From contig CAILNX010000037.1 in NCBI GenBank assembly GCA_903835685.1, positions 1 to 64,000 of the forward strand: DNA of 64,000 nucleotides, in the 5' to 3' direction. Made by a program: the position numbers and the translations under genes. This DNA comes from an uncultured delta proteobacterium (lineage in GTDB: Bacteria > Desulfobacterota > Desulfovibrionia > Desulfovibrionales > Desulfovibrionaceae). Below the pieces are notes generated by a model that was given only the letters and a program-made list of their open reading frames with translations, had not been told where the DNA came from and did not search any database. How positions within the stretch are numbered: the first letter of the stretch is position 1; every line of letters begins with the position of its first letter. This document shows positions 1 through 8,231 of this stretch, in pieces.

Positions 1-2469
1 CATCAGCAACAGCTGTCTTTGTTTTCTTGTCTTTGATGCTCCGCAGCTTGCTGCGGGGTAGTTCACTATACGAAATAATTCTCCACTCCATTTTGATGTA
101 TCGGTAGTAATATCCCATTCCCAACTTCCGACATGAGCAATAGATTCAGTTCTTGTCAGCATTTCTTGCTGATAGCGTAACTCTTGTTCAATTTGTTTAC
201 GCTCGGTGATGTCGGTATGGGTGCCACTCATTCGAAGGGGTCGGCCATCAGCATCGCGTTGAACAACTCTGGCTTGGTCTAGTATCCATCGGTAGTGGCC
301 GTCCTTGGTCATCATCCGGTATTCCGCCCGGTGCATGGGGGTCAGGCCTTGGAGATGGGCCTGGATTGACTGCCAAGCCCACTCCCGGTCGTCCGGGTGG
401 AGGAAGTCCTCCCATTGGTTGACAGTGAACTCGACGTCTTTCAGCGTATACCCGAGCATCTCCGCCCATCGCTCATTTCGGACGACGACTCCTGTCTCCA
501 AATTCCAGTCCCAGAACCCGAGTTGGCTGCCTTCCAATACGCAGGTGAGGCGAGACTCGCTCTCAAGCAAGGCCACCTCTGTCCGTTTGCGCTCAGTGAT
601 ATCGGTAAAAACCACTATCCCCGCCACAACCACCCCGGTCTCATCCCGGATGGGCGCAGCGTTGGCTGAAACAAATCGGTCGTCAGAATTATCCCGGCGA
701 ACGATAAAATCACGGCTACATGTTTCTCCAAACATTATTGCGCGAGCTAATGGGACTTCATCGGGACGAAGAGGCCTGCCATCAAAATCCAGAATCTGCC
801 AACTCTTCACGTACTGTTCGATGCCGACTCCGTTCACGACACTTTCTCGGTCTCCGCCTCGGATAAGCAGTCCTGCATCGTTCACATAGCGCAGCATACC
901 ACTAGGGGCGTCGGCAATTGCAATGCCCGCTGGGCTTTGGTCCATGGCCGCCTGAAGTGAGGCTTTTGCATATTGAAGCTCTTTCTCTACTCGGCGTCGC
1001 TCCGTTACGTCACGGAACACGCCTAGGACAAACTTTTGCCCACCAATCTCGAAGTGACTGGTTTGCACCGACGTATGGCGAACTTCCCCGCCAGCAGCGC
1101 AGAGAGAAACCTCCTCAATCTGCCCTGGTGTGGTCACAACGCGGCGGAAGTCTTCGGTCATCCCATTGGTGACTGGCACAGTAGGGGGATGCAGCTCTCG
1201 CTGTGGCATCCCGATGAGTTGCTCTCTCGTCCGTCCAAAATACCTTTCCGCAGCCAAGTTGCATTCAACCAGAATACCCGTGTCTATGTCGGCCACAAGG
1301 ACAGGGTCACTCACTGAAGAAAACAGGGCGCGATGGCGTTCCTCACTTTCCCGTAATGCATCTTCGGCTCGTTTCCGCTCTGTCATTTCCTTTGAAAGTG
1401 TTTCGGCCATTTGGTCAAAGGCTTGCCCCAGTTTCTGGATTTCACGGCAACCCGTAAGGTCGCCGATTCTGGCCGCAAGGTTCCCGCTAGCCAGTTGGCT
1501 CGTCGCTTGAGTGAGGCGGTCCAAGCCTTGGCCAATGGTCGTGGTGCCTAGGAAACGAGCAGTCAGAAGAGCCAAAATTGTAGCACCGATGAGTAGCAAT
1601 ACCGCCGGGGCCAAATGAAATATCATTGCTGCCATTGTTATGTTTGGCATACCGGAAATAACTATGATGTAGGGATTATCTGTAGGAGTAAGACGAAGTT
1701 TCACGAACCCGAGTACTAAATCAGTGCCACCTGGTCCTGGGGCGTAGTAGGTCCCATCATCAGAATTTGAATCGTTTATTATCTTAACAGCGTAGGGCGA
1801 AAAGAAAGTTCCGAGTGGAGCGTTTTCATCGAAAGGAAATCGATAAGAGCGGACATAGTCGTGGTCTAAGAGTATGCAGCGCGTAAGAGGAGGCAGCGTT
1901 ATGCCCTGGAAAAATGAGTCGTATTGGTCCAGTCGAATTGCGGCGACTAGGACCGCTTTCATGACGCCGTCAGCGGTGAACACAGGAGTCGAGAAATGAA
2001 ATATAGGGTGTTTGATTAATCTACCAACAGTGTATTCTCCGGCACTGAACCGTCGGGTTAGAATCGTATCCTGGAAATATTTGCGGTCAAAGACGTTGAT
2101 GGGTTCCAGGAGTTCATGGCTGGCGCTCACCATCGTCCCCTGCATGTCCGCGTAGAAAACGTTGGTATAATTGGGGTGGACGTTGAGCAATTCCTTGAAG
2201 AGCTTATGCATGGCCGGAGCGTCAGCGGCTTGCACCTCCGGCAATCGGGCTAGGGTGTATAGGAAAACACGGGTGTTTTCAGTAAGGAGCTGTTGCTGGA
2301 AGGCTACAGACTTGGCCAGGATTAGTGCTTTATCGCTGGTATCCGAAACCGAACGCCGGTAGTCTACCACCCCGTAAATAACGATGACCAAGAGGGCCGG
2401 GAAAATGGCATACAGCACCAAAATATAGAGGTTTTTTCGGATGGACCACCGCTTGATGAATTCGAGCAT
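1..2469 (-). CDS. Multi-PAS membrane sensor (histidine kinase or cyclase type), C-terminus cut off
   Basis: An unbroken frame of 823 codons runs from an ATG at 2469 to the window edge with no stop. GGAAGG upstream is a fair ribosome binding site. Order of parts: membrane segment at about residues 13-34, periplasmic Cache-like sensor domain at about 40-270, second membrane segment at about 280-305, HAMP linker at about 308-360, then PAS domains near 380-495, 510-625 and 640-760 and the start of a fourth after 775. Each PAS ends in a DxTERK-type linker. No kinase, GGDEF or receiver domain is visible, so the output is unknown. The fourth PAS is broken at residue 802, exactly where the repeat at 31-66 begins; the last 22 codons are repeat and unknown DNA. 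Codon use is much less GC-rich than in the genes to the right, which suggests transfer. It is either a truncated gene or one whose frame simply continues beyond the window. Confidence 0.8.
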   Translation of the reverse strand, partial: MLEFIKRWSIRKNLYILVLYAIFPALLVIVIYGVVDYRRSVSDTSDKALILAKSVAFQQQLLTENTRVFLYTLARLPEVQAADAPAMHKLFKELLNVHPNYTNVFYADMQGTMVSASHELLEPINVFDRKYFQDTILTRRFSAGEYTVGRLIKHPIFHFSTPVFTADGVMKAVLVAAIRLDQYDSFFQGITLPPLTRCILLDHDYVRSYRFPFDENAPLGTFFSPYAVKIINDSNSDDGTYYAPGPGGTDLVLGFVKLRLTPTDNPYIIVISGMPNITMAAMIFHLAPAVLLLIGATILALLTARFLGTTTIGQGLDRLTQATSQLASGNLAARIGDLTGCREIQKLGQAFDQMAETLSKEMTERKRAEDALRESEERHRALFSSVSDPVLVADIDTGILVECNLAAERYFGRTREQLIGMPQRELHPPTVPVTNGMTEDFRRVVTTPGQIEEVSLCAAGGEVRHTSVQTSHFEIGGQKFVLGVFRDVTERRRVEKELQYAKASLQAAMDQSPAGIAIADAPSGMLRYVNDAGLLIRGGDRESVVNGVGIEQYVKSWQILDFDGRPLRPDEVPLARAIMFGETCSRDFIVRRDNSDDRFVSANAAPIRDETGVVVAGIVVFTDITERKRTEVALLESESRLTCVLEGSQLGFWDWNLETGVVVRNERWAEMLGYTLKDVEFTVNQWEDFLHPDDREWAWQSIQAHLQGLTPMHRAEYRMMTKDGHYRWILDQARVVQRDADGRPLRMSGTHTDITERKQIEQELRYQQEMLTRTESIAHVGSWEWDITTDTSKWSGELFRIVNYPAASCGASKTRKQRQLLLM
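31..66 (+). repeat. Partial third copy of the 113-bp hairpin repeat
   Basis: These 36 bases are identical to the right-hand end of the two 113-bp repeats at 18758-18870 and 19286-19398. They include the hairpin with an 8-base arm, a CTTG loop and the terminal GTTCAC. The 30 bases to the left do not match the other copies. The right end falls inside the reading frame of the sensor gene, as the right ends of the other copies fall inside another frame. Confidence 0.85.
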
Positions 2470-2871
2470 GGGACCTTCCAGGAGAGTTTGATGAAAGCTC
2501 TTGCGCCTACTGAAAAGGAAACGTCCATTTTCAAACGGCTCGACCTTCTGCCCAGGCGGCCCCGCTACATTGTGAGGCGACCTGTAAAGCATACGTCAAT
2601 CATTACTGATGTAACGTAATTTCGCTTACCTGTGATGGTCAATTCTGGCAAGCTGAATGTGTTGAATGTCAGGCCGCCTCTTTTCAAATGAGGGCGTTAA
2701 GGTTCTGGCTTGCAGCTTTGCCGTGGCTGGTTGCTGACTCGGCAAAACTTGGCAGCCTAGCCACTTGGGCCGGGCAGGGCAGGGCAGGGTGGGGAGAGGG
2801 TAAACCCTTCAGAATCCCTGCCCGAAAATCCCGAAAAACCACCTAAAAAGTTACACCAGGGTGACATCAAC
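2470..2871. other. Intergenic stretch between truncated sensor and tRNA terminator
   Basis: About 400 bases without a convincing gene. It contains the leader of the leftward sensor gene. An imperfect palindrome at about 2590-2616 (TACGT...ACGTA ends) could be an operator. A short GGCAG/GGGCA tandem run lies near 2775-2795. No RNA gene is recognisable. Base composition is intermediate between the AT-richer left part and the GC-rich right part. Confidence 0.4.
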
Positions 2872-2898
2872 GAAAAAGCCCTGTCCGAGGACAGGGCT
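2872..2898 (-). terminator. Terminator after the tRNA unit
   Basis: On the minus strand a 9-bp stem (AGCCCTGTC/GACAGGGCT) with a CTCG loop is followed by five T. It lies downstream of tRNA-Gly and the broken tRNA-Cys and probably ends their transcript. Confidence 0.8.
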
Positions 2899-2942
2899 AA
2901 TATCGTTACGGCTATTCGCTTTGCGGTCGTGGCGCATGCGCC

Positions 2943-2979
2943 TTTGCAGACCTCTGCCTTACCACTTGGCTATGCCGCC
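2943..2979 (-). pseudogene. 5' half of tRNA-Cys(GCA), broken in the anticodon loop
   Basis: Starting 8 bases after the CCA of tRNA-Gly, the minus strand reads a typical tRNA-Cys: acceptor strand GGCGGCA, D-arm GCC-AAGTGGTAA-GGC, anticodon-stem strand GAGGT and loop CTGCAAA with anticodon GCA. The match stops there. The following bases (GGCGCATGCGCC, itself a palindrome) cannot pair with the anticodon stem, and no T-arm or acceptor 3' strand follows before the terminator. The anticodon loop is a known crossover point for some tRNA-targeting integrases, so this may be an attachment-site remnant. It cannot yield a functional tRNA. Confidence 0.75.
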
Positions 2980-2987
2980 TTTTTCGC

Positions 2988-3062
<75 letters not shown>

Positions 3063-3076
3063 TCACGGGAAGAAGG

Positions 3077-3105
3077 CTTGTATACCTGCCGTGCACACCT
3101 GTCAA
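3077..3105 (-). promoter_or_regulatory. Sigma-70-type promoter of the tRNA unit
   Basis: Minus strand -35 TTGACA (3100-3105) and -10 TACAAG (3077-3082) are separated by 17 bases, 15 bases before the tRNA-Gly 5' end. TATACA, two bases nearer, is an alternative -10 with a 15-base spacer. Confidence 0.65.
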
Positions 3106-3311
3106 CCGGGAAATTGGGAGTTGCGTATTTCTTGCGACCGGGCAGGGGGCGCGCAGGCCCGGCCTGGGCCGTGCGGCCTCAATCGTTGCAAAAACTACAT
3201 ATTTTTAGTGGGTTATCCGCCTTTACTTTCCTTATGAGATTGTATATTAACCACCACTTTACTTCGTCATGCCTGTGCCTTCAGCAAATCCGGCATGCGA
3301 GGAGGATGTGT

Positions 3312-3674
3312 ATGGATCCCAAGGACATTGAGTATTTTCGGGGAGTTTTGAACCAGTCTTTGGATGAAATCCTTCAGCAGGGTCAAGCCACCCTGGAGGA
3401 CATGACCGACACCAACGAGGTGTACGCCGACCCGGCCGACCGGGCCACGGCTGAATCCGACCGGGCCTTCACCCTGCGCCTGCGGGACCGGGAGCGCAAG
3501 CTCATCAAGAAGATCCAGCAGGCCTTGAAGCGCATCGAGGACGGCGAATTCGGCATCTGCGCCGAGTGCGGCGAGGAGATTGGCATTGCCCGGCTCAAGG
3601 CCCGGCCCGTGACCACCCAGTGCATCAACTGCAAGAGCAAGCAGGAGGATGACGAGCGGGTGCGGGGCGACTAG
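3312..3674 (+). CDS. dksA: DksA/TraR-family RNA polymerase-binding protein
   Basis: This 120-residue protein has the DksA plan: an N-terminal coiled-coil region with an acidic turn (DPADRATAESDR near 40-51) and a four-cysteine zinc finger, C83-x2-C86 and C104-x2-C107. DksA proteins enter the secondary channel of RNA polymerase and, with ppGpp, adjust rRNA and amino-acid promoters. A full GGAGG at 3301-3305 sits 6 bases before the ATG at 3312; the in-frame ATG at 3306 touches it and is unlikely to be used. The length is at the short end for DksA (about 120-150), as usual in this group. It stands alone between the divergent tRNA unit and the rqcH-like gene. Confidence 0.9.
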   Translation: MDPKDIEYFRGVLNQSLDEILQQGQATLEDMTDTNEVYADPADRATAESDRAFTLRLRDRERKLIKKIQQALKRIEDGEFGICAECGEEIGIARLKARPVTTQCINCKSKQEDDERVRGD

Positions 3675-3799
3675 TGCCACGCTCTGCAATGAGGTTCAAG
3701 CAAGAAATAAGAATAAATATAATTATTTCTTGTCCTTCCTCGCTTGCGAAAGACGCAGTCAATTCCGGAACGCGACACGAACTCTCTGCATTGACCTGA

Positions 3800-5344
3800 A
3801 TGGACGCCCCTTTTTTCCGAACGTTGGCCGCCGAACTGGCGGCCCAGTTGTCCGGAAAACGTCTGGGCAAGGTTTTTGCCCCGGCCGACGGGAGTTACAC
3901 CCTGGAGATTCAAGGCCTCAAAGAACGGCATCTGCTTTTCAGGCCAGCCAAATCGGCTGGCCTTTTCTTTTTGTGCGACCAGAAGCCCGAGAACCCGGCC
4001 GCGCCGCCAGCCCGGGTCATGTGGCTGCGCAAGCGCCTGTCCGGCCGCCGCCTGCTGGGCCTCACCGCGGACTGGCCCTTCCTGCGCCTGGCCTGGGAGC
4101 TTTCCCCGGGCGAGGGCCGCTTCCTGCTCCTGGACCTGCGTGAGGGCCTGTCCCTGGTCAAGGAACTGGAGCCTGGGTTCGGGGCGGAACCGGCTTGGCC
4201 GCCTCTGGCGGACATCCTGGCCCGGGAGGACATCTGGCGGGACCATCCGCACCTGTCCCCGCCCTTGCGCCGCCGCCTTGCCCAACTTGATGGGGGGGCG
4301 GGACAGGCGGCGGCGCAGGCCCTGCTCGACAGCCTGCGCCAGGATCAGGCCCGGGAATTCTTCGTGCATTTCCGGGACGAGGCCCCGGTGGGCCTGGGGC
4401 TGTGGCCCGAGGACGGCCTTGGCCGGGTCTCCCGGCCCTGCGTCTCGGCCCTGGAGGCGGCCGCCGTCCTGGGCCGGGCCGTGCTCTTTCCCCATCTGGC
4501 CCGCGTGGTCCAGGCCCCGGAACGGGCCGAGGCCGGGCGAGAGGCCAAGCGTCTGCGCCGGGCCTTGGTCAAGCTGGACCAGGAGGAGGCCAGGCTTGAG
4601 GGCCTGGCCCTGGTCAAGGCCCAGGCCGAGGCCTTGCGGGCCGGGCTCTATCTTTTAGGAAGGGAATCCGGCGCGAAACAGGCCCTGCTGCCTGGCCCGG
4701 ACGGGGTTGAATGGACCATTCCTCTGGACCCGCTGCTGACCCCGGCCGAGAACATGGCCGCGCTCTTCGCCCGGGCGGCCAAGGCCGACCGGGGCCGCCC
4801 CCATCTGGTCCGCCGCCGGGCCGAGATCACCGCCCGCTTGGCGGCCCTGGAGGCCGGGACCTTCGAGGCCGCGCCTTCTTCGGCGTCTCATCGGGAATCC
4901 GGCGCGGCCCTGGCCCAGCTTTCGGTGATCCCCAAGAAGCTCCAGGGCCTGGCCGTGTCCCTGTTCCGCTCCAGCGACGGGTTCCTCTTGATCCGGGGCA
5001 AGAACCGGGCGGCCAACCAGAAGCTCTTCACCGTGGTGGCCGCGCCCTTTGATCTCTGGCTGCACGCGGCCGACGGCCCGGGCGCGCACGTGATCCTGCG
5101 CCGGGACCATCCGGGCCGGGAGGTTCCGGATCGGACCCTGGAGGAGGCGGCCCAGTTGGCCGCGCTGAAAAGCTGGAAGTCTGGGGACGCCCTGGCCGAG
5201 GTGATCTGCGCCCTGGTCAAGGACGTGCGGGCGGTGAAGGGCGCGGAGTTGGGGCGGGCCTCGGTGCAGAAGATTTACAAAAGCCTGCGGGTGGCCGTGG
5301 ACCCGGAGGTGGAGAAGAGGCTGGCCGTGGCGGGCCAGGAGTAG
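3800..5344 (+). CDS. rqcH: NFACT-family ribosome quality control factor (RqcH/Rqc2 homologue)
   Basis: The 514-residue protein has an N-terminal NFACT/FbpA-like domain, a charged helical middle (about 225-290, coiled-coil-like) and a C-terminal NFACT-R domain (DUF814), seen as LLIRGKNRAANQKLF near 395 followed by DLWLHAADGPGAHVILR. Family members bind obstructed large ribosomal subunits and add alanine tails to stalled chains; older annotations call them fibronectin-binding proteins. No signal peptide is present, which supports an intracellular role. The ATG at 3800 gives the full conserved N-terminus (FFRTLAAELA). The gene is very GC-rich and its stop is 10 bases from the convergent hydrolase gene. 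Confidence 0.85.
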   Translation: MDAPFFRTLAAELAAQLSGKRLGKVFAPADGSYTLEIQGLKERHLLFRPAKSAGLFFLCDQKPENPAAPPARVMWLRKRLSGRRLLGLTADWPFLRLAWELSPGEGRFLLLDLREGLSLVKELEPGFGAEPAWPPLADILAREDIWRDHPHLSPPLRRRLAQLDGGAGQAAAQALLDSLRQDQAREFFVHFRDEAPVGLGLWPEDGLGRVSRPCVSALEAAAVLGRAVLFPHLARVVQAPERAEAGREAKRLRRALVKLDQEEARLEGLALVKAQAEALRAGLYLLGRESGAKQALLPGPDGVEWTIPLDPLLTPAENMAALFARAAKADRGRPHLVRRRAEITARLAALEAGTFEAAPSSASHRESGAALAQLSVIPKKLQGLAVSLFRSSDGFLLIRGKNRAANQKLFTVVAAPFDLWLHAADGPGAHVILRRDHPGREVPDRTLEEAAQLAALKSWKSGDALAEVICALVKDVRAVKGAELGRASVQKIYKSLRVAVDPEVEKRLAVAGQE

Positions 5345-5353
5345 GGGGCGACT

Positions 5354-6331
5354 CTACGCCTCACTCCCCAGCATCCCCATCGCCAGGTCCTGCTCGTTGG
5401 CCAGGCGGTTCTTCACCCCGGCCTGCACGGCCTCGGTGGAGGACCCGAACTGGGTCTTGCGGCCGGCATAGACCTCCTGGATGATCCCCTTGGCGAATTC
5501 CTTGCTCTGGCCTTCGGGCATTTTGGAGATGGCCCGGCTGAAGATGTCCGCCGCGCCCGTGGGGCCGTGCTGCACGGCCGTGCTCCAGAGCACTTCCTTC
5601 AAGGCCGGGGGAAAGGCCTTGATGTCCACACCCGTGCGCTCAAGGACCTTGTCCATGGCCGGGGAATAGTAGGTGTCCCGGATGAAATTATTCTGTAACT
5701 GCTCGAATCGTTTGGGGTTCTCCGCAGCGATCTTCTTCCATTCCGCAGGCATGGCCCCGCTGGTGGACTTGGTGTTGGCCGGGCCTGCGTTTTTGAGCCG
5801 ATTGCCCCAGTCCGGGGCCTTGTCCTTCAGATAATCGACGAAGCGGTCCATGCTCCCCACCCGGGAGGCGATCTGGAATTTCCCGTAGGAGGTGCCGCCT
5901 ACCTCGTCGTAGCCGATGGCCTCGATGCCCTTGCCTGCGGACTCGAAGCGGGCCGAGAGTCCGCCCACCCCGTCCTCGGACCCGCTGCGGGGCATGGGCA
6001 GGCGGGAGAACAGGGGTGCGTCCGGCGAGCCTTGGCGCAGGCCGTTCTGACCTTGGGGCGCGGCCTTGGCCGCCTGCTCGAACAGGGATTTGATGCGGGC
6101 CAGGACCCCGGCCGCGTCTCCGGCCAGGCCGTCGGCCACCAGATGCGGGTCGAAAATGGGCACGTCCGGGGCCTGGGCGGGCCGTTCCAGGCGTTCCCGG
6201 GCGGCTGCAAGCTGGTCCGAGAAAGAGCCCTGGGCCGCCATCCTGGTCCCGGACAACGGGGCGATCCGGGGCAGGCGGGCATCGACCGGTATGCCCGGGC
6301 CGATGGCGAGCGGGGTGGTGGCGAAGGTCAT
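5354..6331 (-). CDS. Protein with VgrG3-like C-terminal hydrolase domain
   Basis: This 325-residue protein has an unstructured, Pro/Ala-rich N-terminal third (about 1-125). Its globular C-terminal part starts at LSARFESAGKGIEAIGYDEV and continues with GGTSYGKFQIAS. That pattern matches the C-terminal domain found on VgrG3-type spikes, a chitosanase/lysozyme-like fold that cuts cell-wall glycans; the Glu in FES is the probable acid. No VgrG spike domain and no classical signal peptide are present, so it may be secreted by another route, for example with flagellar rod assembly, or be a prophage-derived lysin; both are guesses. AGGAG lies about 8 bases before the ATG at 6331. Confidence 0.65.
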   Translation of the reverse strand: MTFATTPLAIGPGIPVDARLPRIAPLSGTRMAAQGSFSDQLAAARERLERPAQAPDVPIFDPHLVADGLAGDAAGVLARIKSLFEQAAKAAPQGQNGLRQGSPDAPLFSRLPMPRSGSEDGVGGLSARFESAGKGIEAIGYDEVGGTSYGKFQIASRVGSMDRFVDYLKDKAPDWGNRLKNAGPANTKSTSGAMPAEWKKIAAENPKRFEQLQNNFIRDTYYSPAMDKVLERTGVDIKAFPPALKEVLWSTAVQHGPTGAADIFSRAISKMPEGQSKEFAKGIIQEVYAGRKTQFGSSTEAVQAGVKNRLANEQDLAMGMLGSEA

Positions 6332-6497
6332 GGGGCATTACTCCTGGGTCAAGAATCCGACATCTCGATGACTTCCAAGCAAGGGCCGTGCCTTTCTGTG
6401 TAATCATATGATATAAAACAAGTATTTTCTATGACTCCGAACGGGCTGAAGTTTTCGGGGAATCCGCCGAAAAGATCAGCGAGGAAAGGGGGCGAAC

Positions 6498-6989
6498 ATG
6501 GACCGGGTGGTGGATTTACGGGCCTTTCGCACCGCTCAGGGAGGCGGGCCGGACTGGTCGAACGAACCAATCGAATCGGACGGGCCTGACCTGTTCGGCG
6601 GGTCCGGCGAATTCGGAGGTTCGGGCGGGCAGCCGGGCCAGGTCGAGCCCCGGCGGCGCGAGCCCTGCGTGTCCCTGTACGATCTCATCCCCCGGGACTT
6701 CACCCTGACCGAGGAGATCGTGCATGGCCTGCTCATGGTCCGGGAGGTGCTCTCCTGCGTGCTGCCGGGCCAGGGGGCCTGGCGTGGGCCGCTGTTGACC
6801 TTGTTCGACGCCGCCCACCACCGCCAAAGCCCTGACGATCCGGATTTTTTGCGCAAGCTTCAGGGTTTCAAGAACTTCCTGGAGCGCTTCATCACCCTGG
6901 AGAACGCCCGGGACCTGGGTACGGCCGTGGTTATCTTGACTCTCATCAGCCGCTCTCCGGCCGAGCGCCGCCCGCGAGTACAGTCTTAA
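6498..6989 (+). CDS. Conserved hypothetical protein
   Basis: This 163-residue protein is preceded by a G-rich ribosome binding site (AAAGGGGGCGAAC before ATG). Residues 20-55 are Gly/Pro/acid-rich and probably disordered. The rest (about 60-150, from SLYDLIPRDFTLTEEIVHGL) is predicted helical and soluble. No signal peptide, membrane segment or metal motif is seen. The 3' end overlaps the convergent mutY end by 44 bases. I do not recognise the family. Strong third-position GC bias supports a real gene. Confidence 0.6.
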   Translation: MDRVVDLRAFRTAQGGGPDWSNEPIESDGPDLFGGSGEFGGSGGQPGQVEPRRREPCVSLYDLIPRDFTLTEEIVHGLLMVREVLSCVLPGQGAWRGPLLTLFDAAHHRQSPDDPDFLRKLQGFKNFLERFITLENARDLGTAVVILTLISRSPAERRPRVQS

Positions 6990-8121
6990 GCCTCGGGTCG
7001 TCCAGCATGAAGGCGATGAGCCTTCGGTGTCCGGCCGGAAAGGCGTAATCCGTCAGTTCCTCGGGCCGCACAAAGGCCCCGGCCGTGGCCTCGTTCAGCT
7101 TGGGCCGCACGGAGTTCCCGTCTTCGGCTCGGCAATAGAAGCCGTACATGGTCACCCGGTACTTGGTGTAGGAATATTTCACGGTGGTGATGGGCGACAC
7201 TGGGACCACCGGGGTTTCCGTCTCCTCCAGGTACTCCCTCCGCAAGGCCTCCTCGGCCGTCTCCCCCTTTTCCATGACCCCGCCCGGGAATTCCCAGAGT
7301 CCGGGCCACACGTCGTTGTCCCGGCGTTTCTGGATGTACAACCGGCCCGCATGGGCCAGGACCCCGGTGGCCATGTTGATGCGCACCACCTCCTTGGGCG
7401 GGGCGGGCAGGGGGCGCAAGGCCACGGTCCCGGCGGCCAGGGCGCGGCACCAACTGGCCAGGGGGCAGTCCGCGCAACGCGGGTTGCGGGGCAGGCAGAC
7501 CAGCGCGCCCAGCTCCATGAGGGCCTGGGTCAGGTCCCGGGGCGCGCCCTGTTCCGGGGATGTGGGCATGAGGGCCAGGACCGCCTGACGGATGAGGGCC
7601 CGGGTCCGGGGAGATTTGACCGGCGCGTCCAGGTCCAGGACCCGGGCCAGGGTCCGCTCCACATTGGCGTCCACTGCGGGCACGGGCCGGTTGTAGGCGA
7701 TGCTGGCCACGGCCCCGGCCGTGTACGGCCCCACCCCGGGCAGGGCGGCCAGACCCTCGGGGTCAGCGGGAAAGACCCCGGCGTGATCCTCGGCCACCAG
7801 GCGGGCCGCCTGGCGCAGGTTGCGCGCCCGCAAGTAGTAGCCCAGCCCTTCCCAGGCCTTGAGCACGGCCTCTTCCGGGGCCTGGGCCAGGCTGTGCACG
7901 TCCGGAAAGCGGGCCAGGAAGCGGTTGAAAAACGGGACCACCCGGTCCATCTGGGTCTGCTGGAGCATGATCTCGGACACGAAGACCTGATAGGGGTCGT
8001 AGTCCCCGCGCCAGGGCAGGTCCCGCCGACTTGCGGCGAACCAGGTGAGCAGGGCGCGGGAAAGGGCGGCGGCCGTGGCCGGGTTCAGGAATGTGTTCAT
8101 GGGGTGACGTTTCAGAGACAT
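6946..8121 (-). CDS. mutY: A/G-specific adenine glycosylase MutY with Nudix domain
   Basis: The enzyme removes adenine mispaired with 8-oxoguanine. In the 391-residue protein the catalytic Glu50 (VSEIMLQQTQ), the helix-hairpin-helix LPGVGPYTAGAV (127-138) and catalytic Asp151 (AVDANVERT) are all present. The 4Fe-4S ligands are C209-x6-C216-x2-C219-x5-C225. The C-terminal part carries a Nudix-like 8-oxoG recognition domain (GGVMEKGETAEEALRREYLEE); the glycine usual after the REUxEE core is replaced, so this module probably recognises rather than hydrolyses. The ATG at 8100 is an alternative start; neither has a strong ribosome binding site. Confidence 0.93.
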   Translation of the reverse strand: MSLKRHPMNTFLNPATAAALSRALLTWFAASRRDLPWRGDYDPYQVFVSEIMLQQTQMDRVVPFFNRFLARFPDVHSLAQAPEEAVLKAWEGLGYYLRARNLRQAARLVAEDHAGVFPADPEGLAALPGVGPYTAGAVASIAYNRPVPAVDANVERTLARVLDLDAPVKSPRTRALIRQAVLALMPTSPEQGAPRDLTQALMELGALVCLPRNPRCADCPLASWCRALAAGTVALRPLPAPPKEVVRINMATGVLAHAGRLYIQKRRDNDVWPGLWEFPGGVMEKGETAEEALRREYLEETETPVVPVSPITTVKYSYTKYRVTMYGFYCRAEDGNSVRPKLNEATAGAFVRPEELTDYAFPAGHRRLIAFMLDDPRLKTVLAGGARPESG

Positions 8122-8134
8122 GGGTTTTCTTGCT

Positions 8135-8163
8135 TTGACTTTCCAGGGATTGTGCTCTAATCA
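8135..8163 (+). promoter_or_regulatory. Sigma-70-type promoter for the EipA-like gene
   Basis: A -35 TTGACT (8135-8140), 17-base spacer and -10 TAATCA (8158-8163) lie in the divergent mutY/EipA-like intergenic region, about 70 bases before the ATG at 8232. Confidence 0.6.
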
Positions 8164-8231
8164 TTTATAAATGGCAAATTGCCAATAACAACGCCGGATG
8201 GGCTTTGGCCTGTTCCGGGGAGGTATGATCC

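Noticed and set aside
305-889. Plus-strand frames inside the sensor gene
   Set aside because: They are shadows; the minus-strand frame shows HAMP and several PAS domains without interruption.
2775-2800. GGGCA tandem run as a satellite repeat
   Set aside because: Only three to four imperfect units in a GC-rich spot; likely chance.
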